From contig JABAQQ010000036.1 in assembly GCA_019187225.1 (NCBI GenBank), positions 162,575-226,574 of the forward strand: a stretch of DNA of 64,000 bases, in the 5' to 3' direction. Under the pieces are notes generated by a model that saw nothing but the letters and a program-made list of their open reading frames with translations, did no database searches and was not told where the DNA came from. How positions within the stretch are numbered: position 1 is the first letter of the stretch; each line of letters opens with the position of its first letter. This DNA comes from Saprospiraceae bacterium. GTDB lineage: Bacteria; Bacteroidota; Bacteroidia; Chitinophagales; Saprospiraceae. Of the stretch, positions 51,313 to 60,939 are shown one piece after another. Made by a program: the position numbers and the translations under genes.

Positions 51313-53573
51313 GCCAGTATCGTTACCCCGGTGTCAACCCCTTTACAACCGAACAGGCTGCCCTCTTTTTCGGGCGAGAGGCGGATACGGCTCAGTTGCT
51401 CCAGTTGGTGCGGTTTGAACAAGTCGTGGTGCTATATGGTAAGTCTGGCCTTGGCAAAAGCTCTTTGCTCAATGCCGGTGTTCTGCCTGCGCTTCATAAA
51501 GAAGGCAAGTTCACATCCGTAGTCATCCGACTGGGGGCCTGGACCCAAGGCAAAACCGAAACTCCTGCCGCTATCGTCAAACAGTCGCTTGTCCGCGAGA
51601 ATTACATACGCGAAACCCTGCTCGACAAGTTGTTGCCATATGACAACTCGCTGTGGTACTTTGCTAAAACACGCCAACTCAACGGAGGGAGCGATGCACT
51701 GTTGCTGGTATTCGACCAGTTTGAAGAGTTGTTCACTTATCCCGATTCAGCACTGAATGAGTTCAAAAATGAACTTGCGGAATTGCTCTATACCAGCATT
51801 CCACAGCGATTTCGCCGGGCATTGGAAAATCGCGCCTGGTCAGACGGCGACGTGCTGGCTCCACTTTACACGCCATTGGAAATCAAAGTGTTGATAGCAA
51901 TTCGGGCGGATCGAATGCATTTGCTCGACCATCTGAGCAGCCACCTGCCCAATATTCTTCGCCATTGCTACCGGCTGGAAGCACTTCTCAGAAGCGAAGC
52001 GGAATCAGCCATCGTTCAACCCGCCAAAGCAACTGACAGCGAATTCGTGACGCCGCCCTTCCTGTATACCCAGGAGGCGCTCGATGCACTTCTGGATTAT
52101 CTTGAAGACCCTGCCGACCATCGCGTGGAAGGCATTTTATTGCAGATGCTTTGCGAATATTTTGAAAAAGAGAAAGTAAAAAAACAAGGCATTCTGAAGA
52201 TTGACAAACCCGACCTCGGCAATCTTGAAAAATTAGTGGAGAACTATTACCACAACAAAATCAATTCTTTAGGGCCTATCGGGCGGCGCGCTATTCGCCG
52301 CCTCATCGAGGAGGGGCTTGTTGTAGAAGGTGATAATACCCGACTCAGCCTGCATGAAGAACAAATCACCACCCAATTCGGCGTTTCAAAAGAGATGCTT
52401 GAAAATCTGGTGGACAGCCGTCTATTACGCGCTGAACCATTCTTACGTGGTGGCTATACATATGAACTGAGTCACGACAGACTGGTGCCTCCGGTTTTAA
52501 AGGCAAAAGTTGAACGCCTGCTCGCTGAAGAAGCCAGGACGCAAAAAAACGCCCTGATGGAAAGTCAGATTAAGCAAGCCCGTTCAAGACGCGCGACGGC
52601 ATTGATGGCGTTTGTTGCATTGACTTTTTTAATAACCGCTTTGATCGCTTACTGGCAATCAACTGATATCGTTTTTGCGAAGAAACTGATTCAAAGAGAA
52701 ACATCGTATTTGAATCTGTCCAAACTTGATATTAAATACCTGCCCTTCGAATTTTGGCAATCTGTTCGCATTTTCACTTATTTGGAATCTTTGAATCTGT
52801 CCGGGACAAGAATTGCTGCTTTACCTCCAGATATCGGGGTATACAAAAACCTGAGGGAACTATTCTTAGCCAACACCCCTATTTCACTGTTGCCGTCTGA
52901 AATTGGCAATCTGACCAATTTGCAATTGTTAGATGTATCCGGCACACAACTGATTCAACTGCCACCAGAAACCAGCAGATTGGACAGCTTGCGCTCCCTG
53001 AACTTAGCGTATACCCCAATCACACAATTACCGTATGAAATCGGATATCTGTCCCATTTGCGTTCATTGGATTTGTCTCAAACAGGCCTTAACGAATTGC
53101 CAACTTCCATCGGAAATCTGACTTGTCTGGACTCACTGACTTTGTCCGGCACGAGACTCATTCAACTGCCCATAGAAGTTGGAAACTTGTCCAATTTGCG
53201 TTCATTGGATTTGTCTCAAACAGGCCTTAACGAATTGCCAACTTCCATCGGAAATCTGACCAATTTACAATCGCTGAACTTGTCCCAAACCAATCTTACT
53301 CAACTGCCACCAGAAATAGGAAATTTGAGCAATTTAAAATCACTTAACCTATCCCACACTAAGATTAAAACCCTGCCAGCAGAAATCGGGAGATTGGATA
53401 ATTTGCAATCTTTGGATTTGTCACATACTGCTGACCCCGTTTTTTCTATCATCCTGCCGCCCGAATTTTTCCAACTGCGCAATTTGACAGACTTGAACTT
53501 TAAAGAAACTTCTATAGTGGTTAATTTTGATACCCTCCATGCACAAATGCCGCGATGCAGAATACATTGGTAA
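51309..53573 (+). CDS. nSTAND1 NTPase with transmembrane segment and leucine-rich repeats
   Basis: A 754-residue STAND-type protein. It opens with YPGVNPFTTEQAALFFGRE, typical of nSTAND1. Walker A is GKSGLGKSS (residues 44-52), Walker B LLLVFDQFEELF (131-142), then a helical region and a winged-helix-like part (RRAIRRLIEEGLVVE, YELSHDRLVPPVL). A single TM helix (about 430-449, ALMAFVALTFLITALIAYW) leads to at least nine regular 23-residue LRRs (492-698, consensus LxSLxLSxTxLxxLPxEIGNL) and one or two irregular ones. STAND proteins sense invaders through such repeats and trigger effectors. It is preceded by and overlaps the SIR2-like/EAD11 gene. The topology puts NTPase and LRRs on opposite membrane faces unless the helix is not inserted. 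Confidence 0.82.
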   Translation: MSQYRYPGVNPFTTEQAALFFGREADTAQLLQLVRFEQVVVLYGKSGLGKSSLLNAGVLPALHKEGKFTSVVIRLGAWTQGKTETPAAIVKQSLVRENYIRETLLDKLLPYDNSLWYFAKTRQLNGGSDALLLVFDQFEELFTYPDSALNEFKNELAELLYTSIPQRFRRALENRAWSDGDVLAPLYTPLEIKVLIAIRADRMHLLDHLSSHLPNILRHCYRLEALLRSEAESAIVQPAKATDSEFVTPPFLYTQEALDALLDYLEDPADHRVEGILLQMLCEYFEKEKVKKQGILKIDKPDLGNLEKLVENYYHNKINSLGPIGRRAIRRLIEEGLVVEGDNTRLSLHEEQITTQFGVSKEMLENLVDSRLLRAEPFLRGGYTYELSHDRLVPPVLKAKVERLLAEEARTQKNALMESQIKQARSRRATALMAFVALTFLITALIAYWQSTDIVFAKKLIQRETSYLNLSKLDIKYLPFEFWQSVRIFTYLESLNLSGTRIAALPPDIGVYKNLRELFLANTPISLLPSEIGNLTNLQLLDVSGTQLIQLPPETSRLDSLRSLNLAYTPITQLPYEIGYLSHLRSLDLSQTGLNELPTSIGNLTCLDSLTLSGTRLIQLPIEVGNLSNLRSLDLSQTGLNELPTSIGNLTNLQSLNLSQTNLTQLPPEIGNLSNLKSLNLSHTKIKTLPAEIGRLDNLQSLDLSHTADPVFSIILPPEFFQLRNLTDLNFKETSIVVNFDTLHAQMPRCRIHW
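53056..53260. repeat. Direct duplication within the LRR-coding region
   Basis: 67 bases at 53056-53122 are repeated exactly 138 bases later, at 53194-53260. The distance equals two 23-codon repeats, and the copied units encode LRSLDLSQTGLNELPTSIGN. Third positions are identical as well, so the duplication is recent. Confidence 0.95.
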
Positions 53574-53590
53574 ATCTGTCGTCCGGCCGC

Positions 53591-56023
53591 CTACTCACCA
53601 CCCACCCTTCCCGCTTCCGCCTCTATCCCCGTCTTCCGTTTGCGCGATTTCACGTTGTCGTTGCCGAAACGGTAGCCCAGACTCAGTCCGATGCGGCGGC
53701 TGTCCCAGCGGCCGCTGCCGTAGGAAAGCAGCCCGTCGAAATTTGAATAGCCGTCCCAGCCCGTTTCATAAAAAACGTCGTTGGCGCTGAGGCGCACGTT
53801 CAGGCGGTCGCGCAGGAATTTGCGCTGCAAACCGAGGTCGAGGCCCCAACTGGTTTCGTAGAGAAAGACGCCGCCCCAAATCCCGGGGCCGGAAAAGTAA
53901 CCCGAAATTTCCCCTTTCAGGCCGAATGGCAGATCGAAGGTGTGCTGCTGGTAAATGTTGTAGGTAAAAGCTTGCACATCTACCACGGCGCCATCGCCAT
54001 AATCGGCCTGGTTGTCGAGGTGCGAGACGCTTGCGTTGCAATAGGCGTTCCACCACTTGATTATCTGCACCGGCGCGCTGACATTCAGGCTGAAAATGGT
54101 CTGGTCTGCCAGGTTGGCCCAGGTAATGAACCCCGCGCGGGGATCTTCATCGTCGGGCGCGATCAGCCGCGTGATCTGGTCGGTGGTGCGGCTATAGGCC
54201 AGTTTGAAGTGATAGCGGTAGGCGAGGGTGTAACCCAGTTCTAAGTTATTGACGATCTCGGGCTGGAGATAGGGATTCCCTTTTTCGTACGACAACTGGC
54301 TAATCTGGTTGTTGAACGGATTCAGGACGTGGTAATCCGGGCGGTTGATGCGCCGCCCGCCGTTGAGCGACAGGTTATGTTTCGGCGCAACCTCCCAGCT
54401 CAGGCCGGCGCTGGGAAACCAACTCAGGTAATTCAGCAATACCGGCGGCTCTTGTAATTCGGGCAGAAAAGCCTGCAAATTGCCGCTGGCGTCCGTCTGC
54501 TCCGCCCGCAAACCGGCTGAGAATTTCCATTTTTTACCCAGGTCGCGGTTGTAACTGACATAGCCGGCATATACTTTTTCGTCGTATTTGAAGCGGTTGG
54601 AACGCCGGTCGTTGCGCACCGGAACGCCGTTTTCCTCATCGAAGAACAGGAAGGTATTGTCGGAGATCACCTGGCTCAGTTTGGCGCCGAAGCCGACCGT
54701 TCCACCCCAGAGTTTGTCCTCATAATCCGCAGTGAAGGTAAAAATGTCAATATCGGTCGGCGTCTCGAAACTGTTGACGATCTCCGTCAGCAGCACCTGT
54801 TCGGAAGCGTCGTAGTAGCGGTTGGGCTGGTATCGTTTGCTGTCGTTGTTGTAACGGCCGTAGTCCAGGTCCACGTTGAGGTTGCGGCCTTTGGCGTTGT
54901 CGAAGCGGTAGTTGAGGTTGTAGGTTTGTCTCTGCCGGTCATTGTCGGCGACTGTGTTGGCCACCAGGATACTGTCAATCAGTTCGGGAGTGCTTTGCTG
55001 AGCGAGCGTGATCCGGTTGAAAGAATTGTTGTCGCGCGCATTCATGCCGCCGCCCACTAAAAATCCGATCGTGTGTCGGGGAGTGAGGAAAAAATCAGCG
55101 CCGATGCGGTAGTCGTAAAAGCCCCATTCGTTGCGGTGGTTGTTGATTTCATCCTGGACCAGGCCGTTCTGGTAACTCAAAAAGTTCATGTCCATGAAGC
55201 CCGCATTGTCTCCTGCACCCGCCGTTCCGAAGGCATTGATCCGTTTGTTCCGGTAATTGGCGCTGCCGTTGAGGTTGGCGCGGTGGTACCGCCCCTTGTT
55301 ATAGGTGGTATTTACCGAGCCGTTGGCGCCGAGGTTCTTGTCTTTTTTCAAGCGGATGTCTATGATCCCCGCGTTGCCTTCCGCTTCGTACTTCGCGCCG
55401 GGGTTGGTGATGATCTCGATGCGGTCTATCTGCTCGGCAGGCAAGCTTTGGAGGTAGTTGGTAAGGTCTTCGCCGGTCAGCGGCAGGCGTTTGCCGTCCA
55501 CGTACAACAGCACGCCGGCGCGTCCCAGCACATTGATGTTGTCGTTGTTGTCCACCGTCACGTTGGGGGCTTTGCGGAGCAGCGAGATGGCGTCGGAGCC
55601 AGCGCTGTTGATCGTACCGTCCACGTTGAACACCGTGCGGTCGGGTTTGACTTCCACCATCACCCGCGAGGCCGTGACGGTCGCTTCTGTCAGGTTGATG
55701 TCTTTTGCCGCAAGGGTCAGTACGCCCAGGTCCAATTGCTGATTCGCATCGAGCCGGATTCCCTGCTTTTGAAAATCCACGAAACCCAACCCCGTCGCTT
55801 TCAGAAAATAGGCGCCGGCGCCGAGTCCTTTCATATCGAAAATACCGGCGTCGTCGGTGGCGCCTGTTTTATACAAACTACTGTCTCTGGCGCTGAACAG
55901 CGCTACATTGGCAAAAGGAATGGCTTCGCCGCCGGGGTCTTGCAACTGACCGCGCACAGCAGCGGTTTGGGCCTGTGTGAAAAATGCAGCGAGCAGCAAC
56001 AGCAAGGTGGTTAAAATCCTCAT
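53591..56023 (-). CDS. TonB-dependent outer-membrane receptor, second copy
   Basis: An 810-residue receptor. Signal peptide (ILTTLLLLLAAFFTQAQ), carboxypeptidase-regulatory-like domain (VRGQLQDPGGEAIPFANVAL), plug (SLLRKAPNVTVDNNDNINVL, EQIDRIEIITNPGAKYEAEG, GIIDIRLKK) and an OMP_b-brl_3 barrel to a C-terminus rich in basic residues. It belongs to the same subfamily as the receptor at 1038 but differs in the barrel. No SusD partner or regulator gene is next to it, so it is an orphan receptor. The substrate is unknown. It is convergent with the STAND gene (17-base gap). Confidence 0.9.
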   Translation of the reverse strand: MRILTTLLLLLAAFFTQAQTAAVRGQLQDPGGEAIPFANVALFSARDSSLYKTGATDDAGIFDMKGLGAGAYFLKATGLGFVDFQKQGIRLDANQQLDLGVLTLAAKDINLTEATVTASRVMVEVKPDRTVFNVDGTINSAGSDAISLLRKAPNVTVDNNDNINVLGRAGVLLYVDGKRLPLTGEDLTNYLQSLPAEQIDRIEIITNPGAKYEAEGNAGIIDIRLKKDKNLGANGSVNTTYNKGRYHRANLNGSANYRNKRINAFGTAGAGDNAGFMDMNFLSYQNGLVQDEINNHRNEWGFYDYRIGADFFLTPRHTIGFLVGGGMNARDNNSFNRITLAQQSTPELIDSILVANTVADNDRQRQTYNLNYRFDNAKGRNLNVDLDYGRYNNDSKRYQPNRYYDASEQVLLTEIVNSFETPTDIDIFTFTADYEDKLWGGTVGFGAKLSQVISDNTFLFFDEENGVPVRNDRRSNRFKYDEKVYAGYVSYNRDLGKKWKFSAGLRAEQTDASGNLQAFLPELQEPPVLLNYLSWFPSAGLSWEVAPKHNLSLNGGRRINRPDYHVLNPFNNQISQLSYEKGNPYLQPEIVNNLELGYTLAYRYHFKLAYSRTTDQITRLIAPDDEDPRAGFITWANLADQTIFSLNVSAPVQIIKWWNAYCNASVSHLDNQADYGDGAVVDVQAFTYNIYQQHTFDLPFGLKGEISGYFSGPGIWGGVFLYETSWGLDLGLQRKFLRDRLNVRLSANDVFYETGWDGYSNFDGLLSYGSGRWDSRRIGLSLGYRFGNDNVKSRKRKTGIEAEAGRVGGE

Positions 56024-56292
56024 TGTGAAAATATTGCAGGTGAAATACGTCCGGAAAAGGAGGACAAAATCGGAGGGAAGCTGCAGGTGGGGGCGGTTTT
56101 TCGACCAATGGCGGGGCTTGGCGGGTGGGAAGCTGGAATGGGAGGGTGGGAAATGCGGAACCGCAGCATGTAAAAGTCGAGGGCGAGGCTGGAGGCGTTT
56201 CAAGAAAGTAAAGGAAGTCAGAAGTGCGGACGAGGCACGAACGGCGATTGATTAACCAGCTACAGCCCGGCGCACAGGTTGGAGTAATTGCG

Positions 56293-56724
56293 CTAATTTT
56301 TGTCTTCCTTCAAAAGGATACCCAATGCAACCAAAAAAACAAGGTTTTTGACGATATACTGACCGACGATGGTAAATCCATACGGAGCATGAGTAAATGA
56401 AATCTCCGGAAAAAACAACAGCGGTGTGAAGGTCAGGCAGATATGCACAATGGCTGCTTTACACGCAAAGCGAACGAACATACCACTCAGCAACATGAAC
56501 CCGACCCCGACTTCCCAAACCGCCAGCAAAATGATGTTGATGTCATCGGGCATCGCTCCAAAGGTCAGTATCCGGATGGTATCCTTTGCCAAAACTTCGG
56601 CCGGACTCAGCCCGGGAAAAAACTTGAGGGCGCCAAACCAGAGATAGACAATTCCAATGCTCCATTTTAAGAGAGTGGTCGTGTTGGCGAAAAAAAGCCG
56701 GGAAAATTGTGAAAAGACGGACAT
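56293..56724 (-). CDS. DoxX-like membrane protein
   Basis: A 143-residue protein with four TM helices: WSIGIVYLWFGALKFFPG, IILLAVWEVGVGFMLLSGMF, AAIVHICLTFTPLLFFP and YIVKNLVFLVALGILL. The GALKFFPG loop and the GQYIVKNLV end are typical of DoxX/YkgB-like proteins of unknown or thiosulfate-linked function. The start MSVFSQF lies within a small upstream frame (56667-56906) on the same strand. Confidence 0.75.
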   Translation of the reverse strand: MSVFSQFSRLFFANTTTLLKWSIGIVYLWFGALKFFPGLSPAEVLAKDTIRILTFGAMPDDINIILLAVWEVGVGFMLLSGMFVRFACKAAIVHICLTFTPLLFFPEISFTHAPYGFTIVGQYIVKNLVFLVALGILLKEDKN

Positions 56725-56906
56725 GGTGGGAGCGATTTGTATGACTCGACAATGCGGGAGCGGCGGCAAATATTGTAGGCGACAATTGTGCGGTTTTGCA
56801 CACGAATCAGGTTGAGCAAAATTTGATAATAAGCATCCAAAATTTCCTCGTCGGTCGCATTATCGAGGATGACAGTGATGGACGAGCGGATATCAATAGC
56901 AGACAT
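56667..56906 (-). CDS. Possible antitoxin-like N-terminal fragment
   Basis: A 79-codon frame whose first 45 residues (MSAIDIRSSITVILDNATDE, then ILDAYYQILLNLIRVQN) resemble the N-terminus of small Bacteroidota antitoxin-like proteins. The rest (CRRSRIVESYKS and on) reads as non-coding and overlaps the DoxX-like start by 58 bases. I take it as a decayed or truncated small gene. Evidence is weak. Confidence 0.3.
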   Translation of the reverse strand: MSAIDIRSSITVILDNATDEEILDAYYQILLNLIRVQNRTIVAYNICRRSRIVESYKSLPPCPSFHNFPGFFSPTRPLS

Positions 56907-56997
56907 TTTTTAAAAATTTTTACAAACAAACACAAAAAACCTTGTTTTGCAAAACGAGGGAAAAATGACTATTGACAACTCCAATAATCTTTTCTTA

Positions 56998-58539
56998 TCA
57001 CAGCGGCACATTCCCATGCTTCCTCCTCGGCCTCGCTACCGCCTTATGCTCCAGCATCGCGAAAGCCTTGATCAATTTCCGCCGCGTTTCGCGGGGGTGG
57101 ATCACCTCGTCTATGAAACCCCGTGCGGCGGCGCGGTAGGGATTGGCGAAGGTGTCGGCGTATTCTTTTTCTTTTTCTAAAAGTTTGGCAGCCGGATCGG
57201 GGGCTGCGTCTATTTCCTTTTTAAAAATGATCTCCGAGGCCCCTTTGGCGCCCATCACGGCGATTTCTGCTGAAGGCCAGGCGAAGTTCATGTCCGCGCC
57301 GATGTGTTTGGAGTTCATCACGTCGTAGGCGCCGCCGTAGGCTTTTCGGGTGATGACGGTGATGCGCGGCACGGTGGCTTCGGAAAAGGCGTAGAGCAGT
57401 TTGGCGCCGTTGGTGATGATGGCGTTCCACTCCTGGTCGGTGCCGGGCAGGAATCCGGGCACGTCTTCGAGCACGAGCAGGGGGATATTGAAGCAGTCGC
57501 AGAAACGCACGAAGCGCGCGGCTTTTTTGGAGGAGTTCACGTCGAGCACACCGGCAAGGTTCATCGGCTGGTTGGCCACGATGCCGACGCTGCGCCCGGC
57601 GAGGCGGGCGAAGCCGACGACGATGTTTTCCGCGTAGTTCTCATGGATCTCAAAAAACGTATCTGCATCCACGATGCCCGCGATGACTTCCTTCATGTCG
57701 TAGGGGTGATTGGGGTTGTCGGGCACGATGATGTCGAGTTGATCGCGGTATTCGTCGCCGATCGTATAAGGAAGGTGCGGCACCTTGTCCTCGCAGTTTT
57801 GGGGAATGTAGGAAAGCAGGCGTTTGATCTTGGCCATGCAATCCACGTCGTTGGATGCGACGAGGTGCGTCACGCCGGATTTGGTCGCGTGGGTGCTCGC
57901 GCCGCCGAGTTCTTCGGACGTCACTTCTTCGTTGGTCACGGTTTTCACCACGTTCGGGCCGGTGACGAACATATACGAACTGCCCTCCACCATCAGAATA
58001 AAGTCGGTCATGGCCGGGCTGTATACCGCTCCGCCCGCGCAGGGGCCGAGGATGGCGGATATCTGCGGCACGACGCCGCTGGCCATCACGTTGCGGTAAA
58101 AAATGTCCGCGTAACCGCCCAGCGAGTTCACACCCTCCTGGATACGCGCGCCGCCGGAGTCGTTGAGACCGATGAGAGGGGCGCCGTTTTTTACCGCCAG
58201 GTCCATGACCTTGCATATCTTTTCCGCGTGGGTTTCGGACAAAGAACCGCCGAATACCGTGAAATCCTGCGCGAACACATAGACCAGGCGCCCGTTGATG
58301 GTGCCGTAGCCGGTCACCACGCCGTCGCCGAGATACTGTTGTTCGGCCATGCCGAAGTCGGTGCTGCGGTGGGTGACGAGTGCGCCGATCTCCTCGAAAG
58401 AATCGGGGTCGAGCAGGAAATGCACGCGTTCGCGGGCGGTGAGTTTGCCTTTTTTGTGCTGGGCATCTATGCGGGCCTGGCCGCCGCCGAGTTTGGATTC
58501 GGCGAGTTTGGATTGGAGGGTATGTAATTTGTTGTCCAT
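56998..58539 (-). CDS. Acyl-CoA carboxylase beta (carboxyltransferase) subunit
   Basis: A 513-residue carboxyltransferase. It has [18 protein letters not shown], the [20 protein letters not shown] region, a [19 protein letters not shown] crotonase core, [14 protein letters not shown]-type [20 protein letters not shown], and the C-terminal half with [40 protein letters not shown] and [17 protein letters not shown]. It transfers carboxyl groups to propionyl- or acetyl-CoA. No biotin carboxylase gene is adjacent, so the partner is elsewhere. The start MDNKLHTLQ is canonical. Confidence 0.93.
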   Translation of the reverse strand: MDNKLHTLQSKLAESKLGGGQARIDAQHKKGKLTARERVHFLLDPDSFEEIGALVTHRSTDFGMAEQQYLGDGVVTGYGTINGRLVYVFAQDFTVFGGSLSETHAEKICKVMDLAVKNGAPLIGLNDSGGARIQEGVNSLGGYADIFYRNVMASGVVPQISAILGPCAGGAVYSPAMTDFILMVEGSSYMFVTGPNVVKTVTNEEVTSEELGGASTHATKSGVTHLVASNDVDCMAKIKRLLSYIPQNCEDKVPHLPYTIGDEYRDQLDIIVPDNPNHPYDMKEVIAGIVDADTFFEIHENYAENIVVGFARLAGRSVGIVANQPMNLAGVLDVNSSKKAARFVRFCDCFNIPLLVLEDVPGFLPGTDQEWNAIITNGAKLLYAFSEATVPRITVITRKAYGGAYDVMNSKHIGADMNFAWPSAEIAVMGAKGASEIIFKKEIDAAPDPAAKLLEKEKEYADTFANPYRAAARGFIDEVIHPRETRRKLIKAFAMLEHKAVARPRRKHGNVPL

Positions 58540-58788
58540 GAAGATCAGAGTAATGTCGAGGGGCGGGCAAAGGTAAAATCCCAATTTCTCTACCCGCGAT
58601 TTTAACAAAAGAAAAATGCAGCGGCGAACAGGATGAAAAACCGTATATCAGCGGTTGAAAAATTCAGCATGCCTGCGTGCCAGGACTAAAAGGCGTGCTG
58701 CTTGCTGGGGTTCAATTGGCTTAAATATTGATACAACTATGTGAGGCAAAAAGAATATCTGAACAATACTTTTGCTGCGGTTTTCGCC

Positions 58789-60549
58789 ATGCAGCTATTG
58801 CCATTTGAGGCCAATCGAACTGTTGTTACGTTTATAACAATCGTGCTTTCCTGTTCCGCGTCAGGGGGACAACACCTCGTTGACGTCCAGGCGTTTCAGG
58901 CTATGTCGCCTGCTGGGCGCTTTTGCCTCGTCCGGGATTTTCCTTTTTGGAAAACAGATTCCGCCACTACTGCATCCATCCTTTGCCAACTGCTTCCAAC
59001 AGTGGAGCGGGTGCGCGACCACCGGACTGTCTTTGCGCTTAAGTTCAAACAGTTTCAGCAGAGAAACACCCTGAAATTGAGTCAAAAGGACATCTTGCAG
59101 CTATTAGTGGAAATGGAAAACATGGCAAACGACCATGATTGGGAAGTGGAAAAGGTCGTGGCCCATCACTATCTTGTCTTTGAAAAATATAATCTGAAAG
59201 TTATCCCCATTGAACGAATGTATGCCGAGGTGCTGAACACCTTCGGACGTATGGAAGAATTGCGCTTTGAGCGATTCGAGGACTATCATTTGGACGGCAT
59301 TTTGTTTGAGTTGGGTCAGTTTATGTATACGTTGGAAGACCTGAATAAAATGTTCAGTTATCTGAGCGTAGCAGAGCGATTTATTCATTATACCGAAAGC
59401 GGGCAATACCATGCCATTCTTATTCTCAACTACCTGGAGACGTACTTTCAGCGAAATAAAGACTACCCGAAAGCCATTGAATATGCGCAGAAAATCTTGA
59501 AATTCTGCCGGGGACTCGCCACTTCGCACCCGGAAACCGAATGGCGGAGGCGATTCTGGGAAGGTTTAGCATTGCTCGACATCGCCAATATGCTCGTTGA
59601 ACAGGGCAATCTGACAGAAGGTGAACGCTATGCCGACCTGGGTTATAAAATGAGCAAGGCAGGATATGGAGGCCGCCCTTATGCCACATGGAGAGGAGAG
59701 TACGACGCCATACAGGTACTGCTCGACATCAAGTTGAAAACGGGCAAACTGGAAGAAGCCGCCGCCCTGATCCAGCGCGAAGAGGAACTTCAGAAAAAAT
59801 TGAGCAGCGACCCAAAAATTGATGTTCATTACTTCGAGCCGCTCAAGTTTTATTACAACTGCGCCCGTTACTACGAACTCCTGGGCGACGCCACCAGGGC
59901 ATTGCACTATACCCACCTCGCTCAAACCCTGAAAGACAGCCTCGATCGGCGCAACGATGCCCATAAGTACGAACAAATACACCGCCGGTTAGAAGCGGAA
60001 AAATACATTCGGCAACTGCAACTCGTTGAAAATGAAAAACAACTCCAAAAATGGCTGCTTTATGCTGCCTGTGTGATCCTGGCACTCATGCTGGCGCTCG
60101 CATTCGGCTGGTTCAAACGTCTGCAATACCTGAGGCGCCAAAAAGAAGCAGAATTAAATGCGGCAATCAATGAGCTGGCTGTTCTGACACAAGATTTCCG
60201 CGATAAATCGGAGATGGTAGAAAATCTCCGCCGGGAATTGAAGGTGCTGGCCACTCAGAACCAACGCATCGAATACCTCGAACAGCTTACGCATTCCGTC
60301 ATCCTGACAGACGATGACTGGAACCACTTTAAAGAACTGTTTGAAAAAGTGCACCCCGGCTACATGGCCGGACAAAAAGCGCAGTGCCCTGACCTTACCC
60401 GTGCCGAATTGCGTCTGCTCTCCCTGGAAAAACTCGGCCTCGACGTTCACGAGATAGCCAATATACTGGGTGTTTCCACCAACACCGTCTATCAGACTCG
60501 CCGCCGTATGCGGAAAAAAGAAGGCGCCCTGCCTTCTACGTCAATTTGA
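58789..60549 (+). CDS. TPR-containing regulator with membrane segment and LuxR-like HTH
   Basis: A 586-residue one-component regulator. A signal-like N-terminus, several TPR-type helix pairs (about residues 200-400), one TM helix (LLYAACVILALMLALAFGW), a coiled coil (NELAVLTQDFRDKSEMVENL) and a C-terminal HTH of the LuxR/GerE type (LTRAELRLLSLEKLGLDVHE, NILGVSTNTVYQTRRRM). This layout is common in Bacteroidota for inner-membrane sensors that regulate nearby genes. A GTG at 58741 is an alternative start; ATG 58789 is preferred because it starts the hydrophobic part. Confidence 0.8.
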   Translation: MQLLPFEANRTVVTFITIVLSCSASGGQHLVDVQAFQAMSPAGRFCLVRDFPFWKTDSATTASILCQLLPTVERVRDHRTVFALKFKQFQQRNTLKLSQKDILQLLVEMENMANDHDWEVEKVVAHHYLVFEKYNLKVIPIERMYAEVLNTFGRMEELRFERFEDYHLDGILFELGQFMYTLEDLNKMFSYLSVAERFIHYTESGQYHAILILNYLETYFQRNKDYPKAIEYAQKILKFCRGLATSHPETEWRRRFWEGLALLDIANMLVEQGNLTEGERYADLGYKMSKAGYGGRPYATWRGEYDAIQVLLDIKLKTGKLEEAAALIQREEELQKKLSSDPKIDVHYFEPLKFYYNCARYYELLGDATRALHYTHLAQTLKDSLDRRNDAHKYEQIHRRLEAEKYIRQLQLVENEKQLQKWLLYAACVILALMLALAFGWFKRLQYLRRQKEAELNAAINELAVLTQDFRDKSEMVENLRRELKVLATQNQRIEYLEQLTHSVILTDDDWNHFKELFEKVHPGYMAGQKAQCPDLTRAELRLLSLEKLGLDVHEIANILGVSTNTVYQTRRRMRKKEGALPSTSI

Positions 60550-60690
60550 TTCTCAACTCTGAAGGATCAGTATCTGCTTAACTATCAAGAGGTTATCCTA
60601 CCTTTTTCAAGTTGTCAACTTTTTGTCAAGTCCATTTGCTTGCCCGGTTGCATGCTCACCGGCTCTTTTGCAGCACTAAACCGGTTCGCG

Positions 60691-60861
60691 ATGTCCACCT
60701 CCGATAAAAACAATCACCCAAACACCGGTCACGAAAAGGTTCAGGCATGGGGTTACTGGCTGTTCTGGATAGTCTTTATCGCCGCTTTAGTTTATGGCAT
60801 CCACTGCTATTTCGAATACCGAAACCGGGAGTTGGACAAACGGCTGGAGCAATTGAGATAA
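60691..60861 (+). CDS. Small single-pass membrane protein
   Basis: A 56-residue protein with one TM helix (WGYWLFWIVFIAALVYGIH) between a polar N-terminus (MSTSDKNNHPNTGHEKV) and a basic helix (RNRELDKRLEQLR). No family recognised. It lies between the TPR/HTH regulator and the carbonic anhydrase and may be in their unit. An upstream start at 60640 is possible. Confidence 0.5.
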   Translation: MSTSDKNNHPNTGHEKVQAWGYWLFWIVFIAALVYGIHCYFEYRNRELDKRLEQLR

Positions 60862-60939
60862 GCCTCCCGAAACTATTTGAAAACCATTCACCACAAAACA
60901 TCTATCACTTTTCTTCACCAAACTTCATTGCTTTCACTT

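Noticed and set aside
57304-58527. 407-codon plus-strand frame opposite the carboxyltransferase
   Set aside because: The minus strand encodes a complete, well-conserved enzyme here; the opposite frame has a shadow-like composition rich in Val, Gly, His and Ala.
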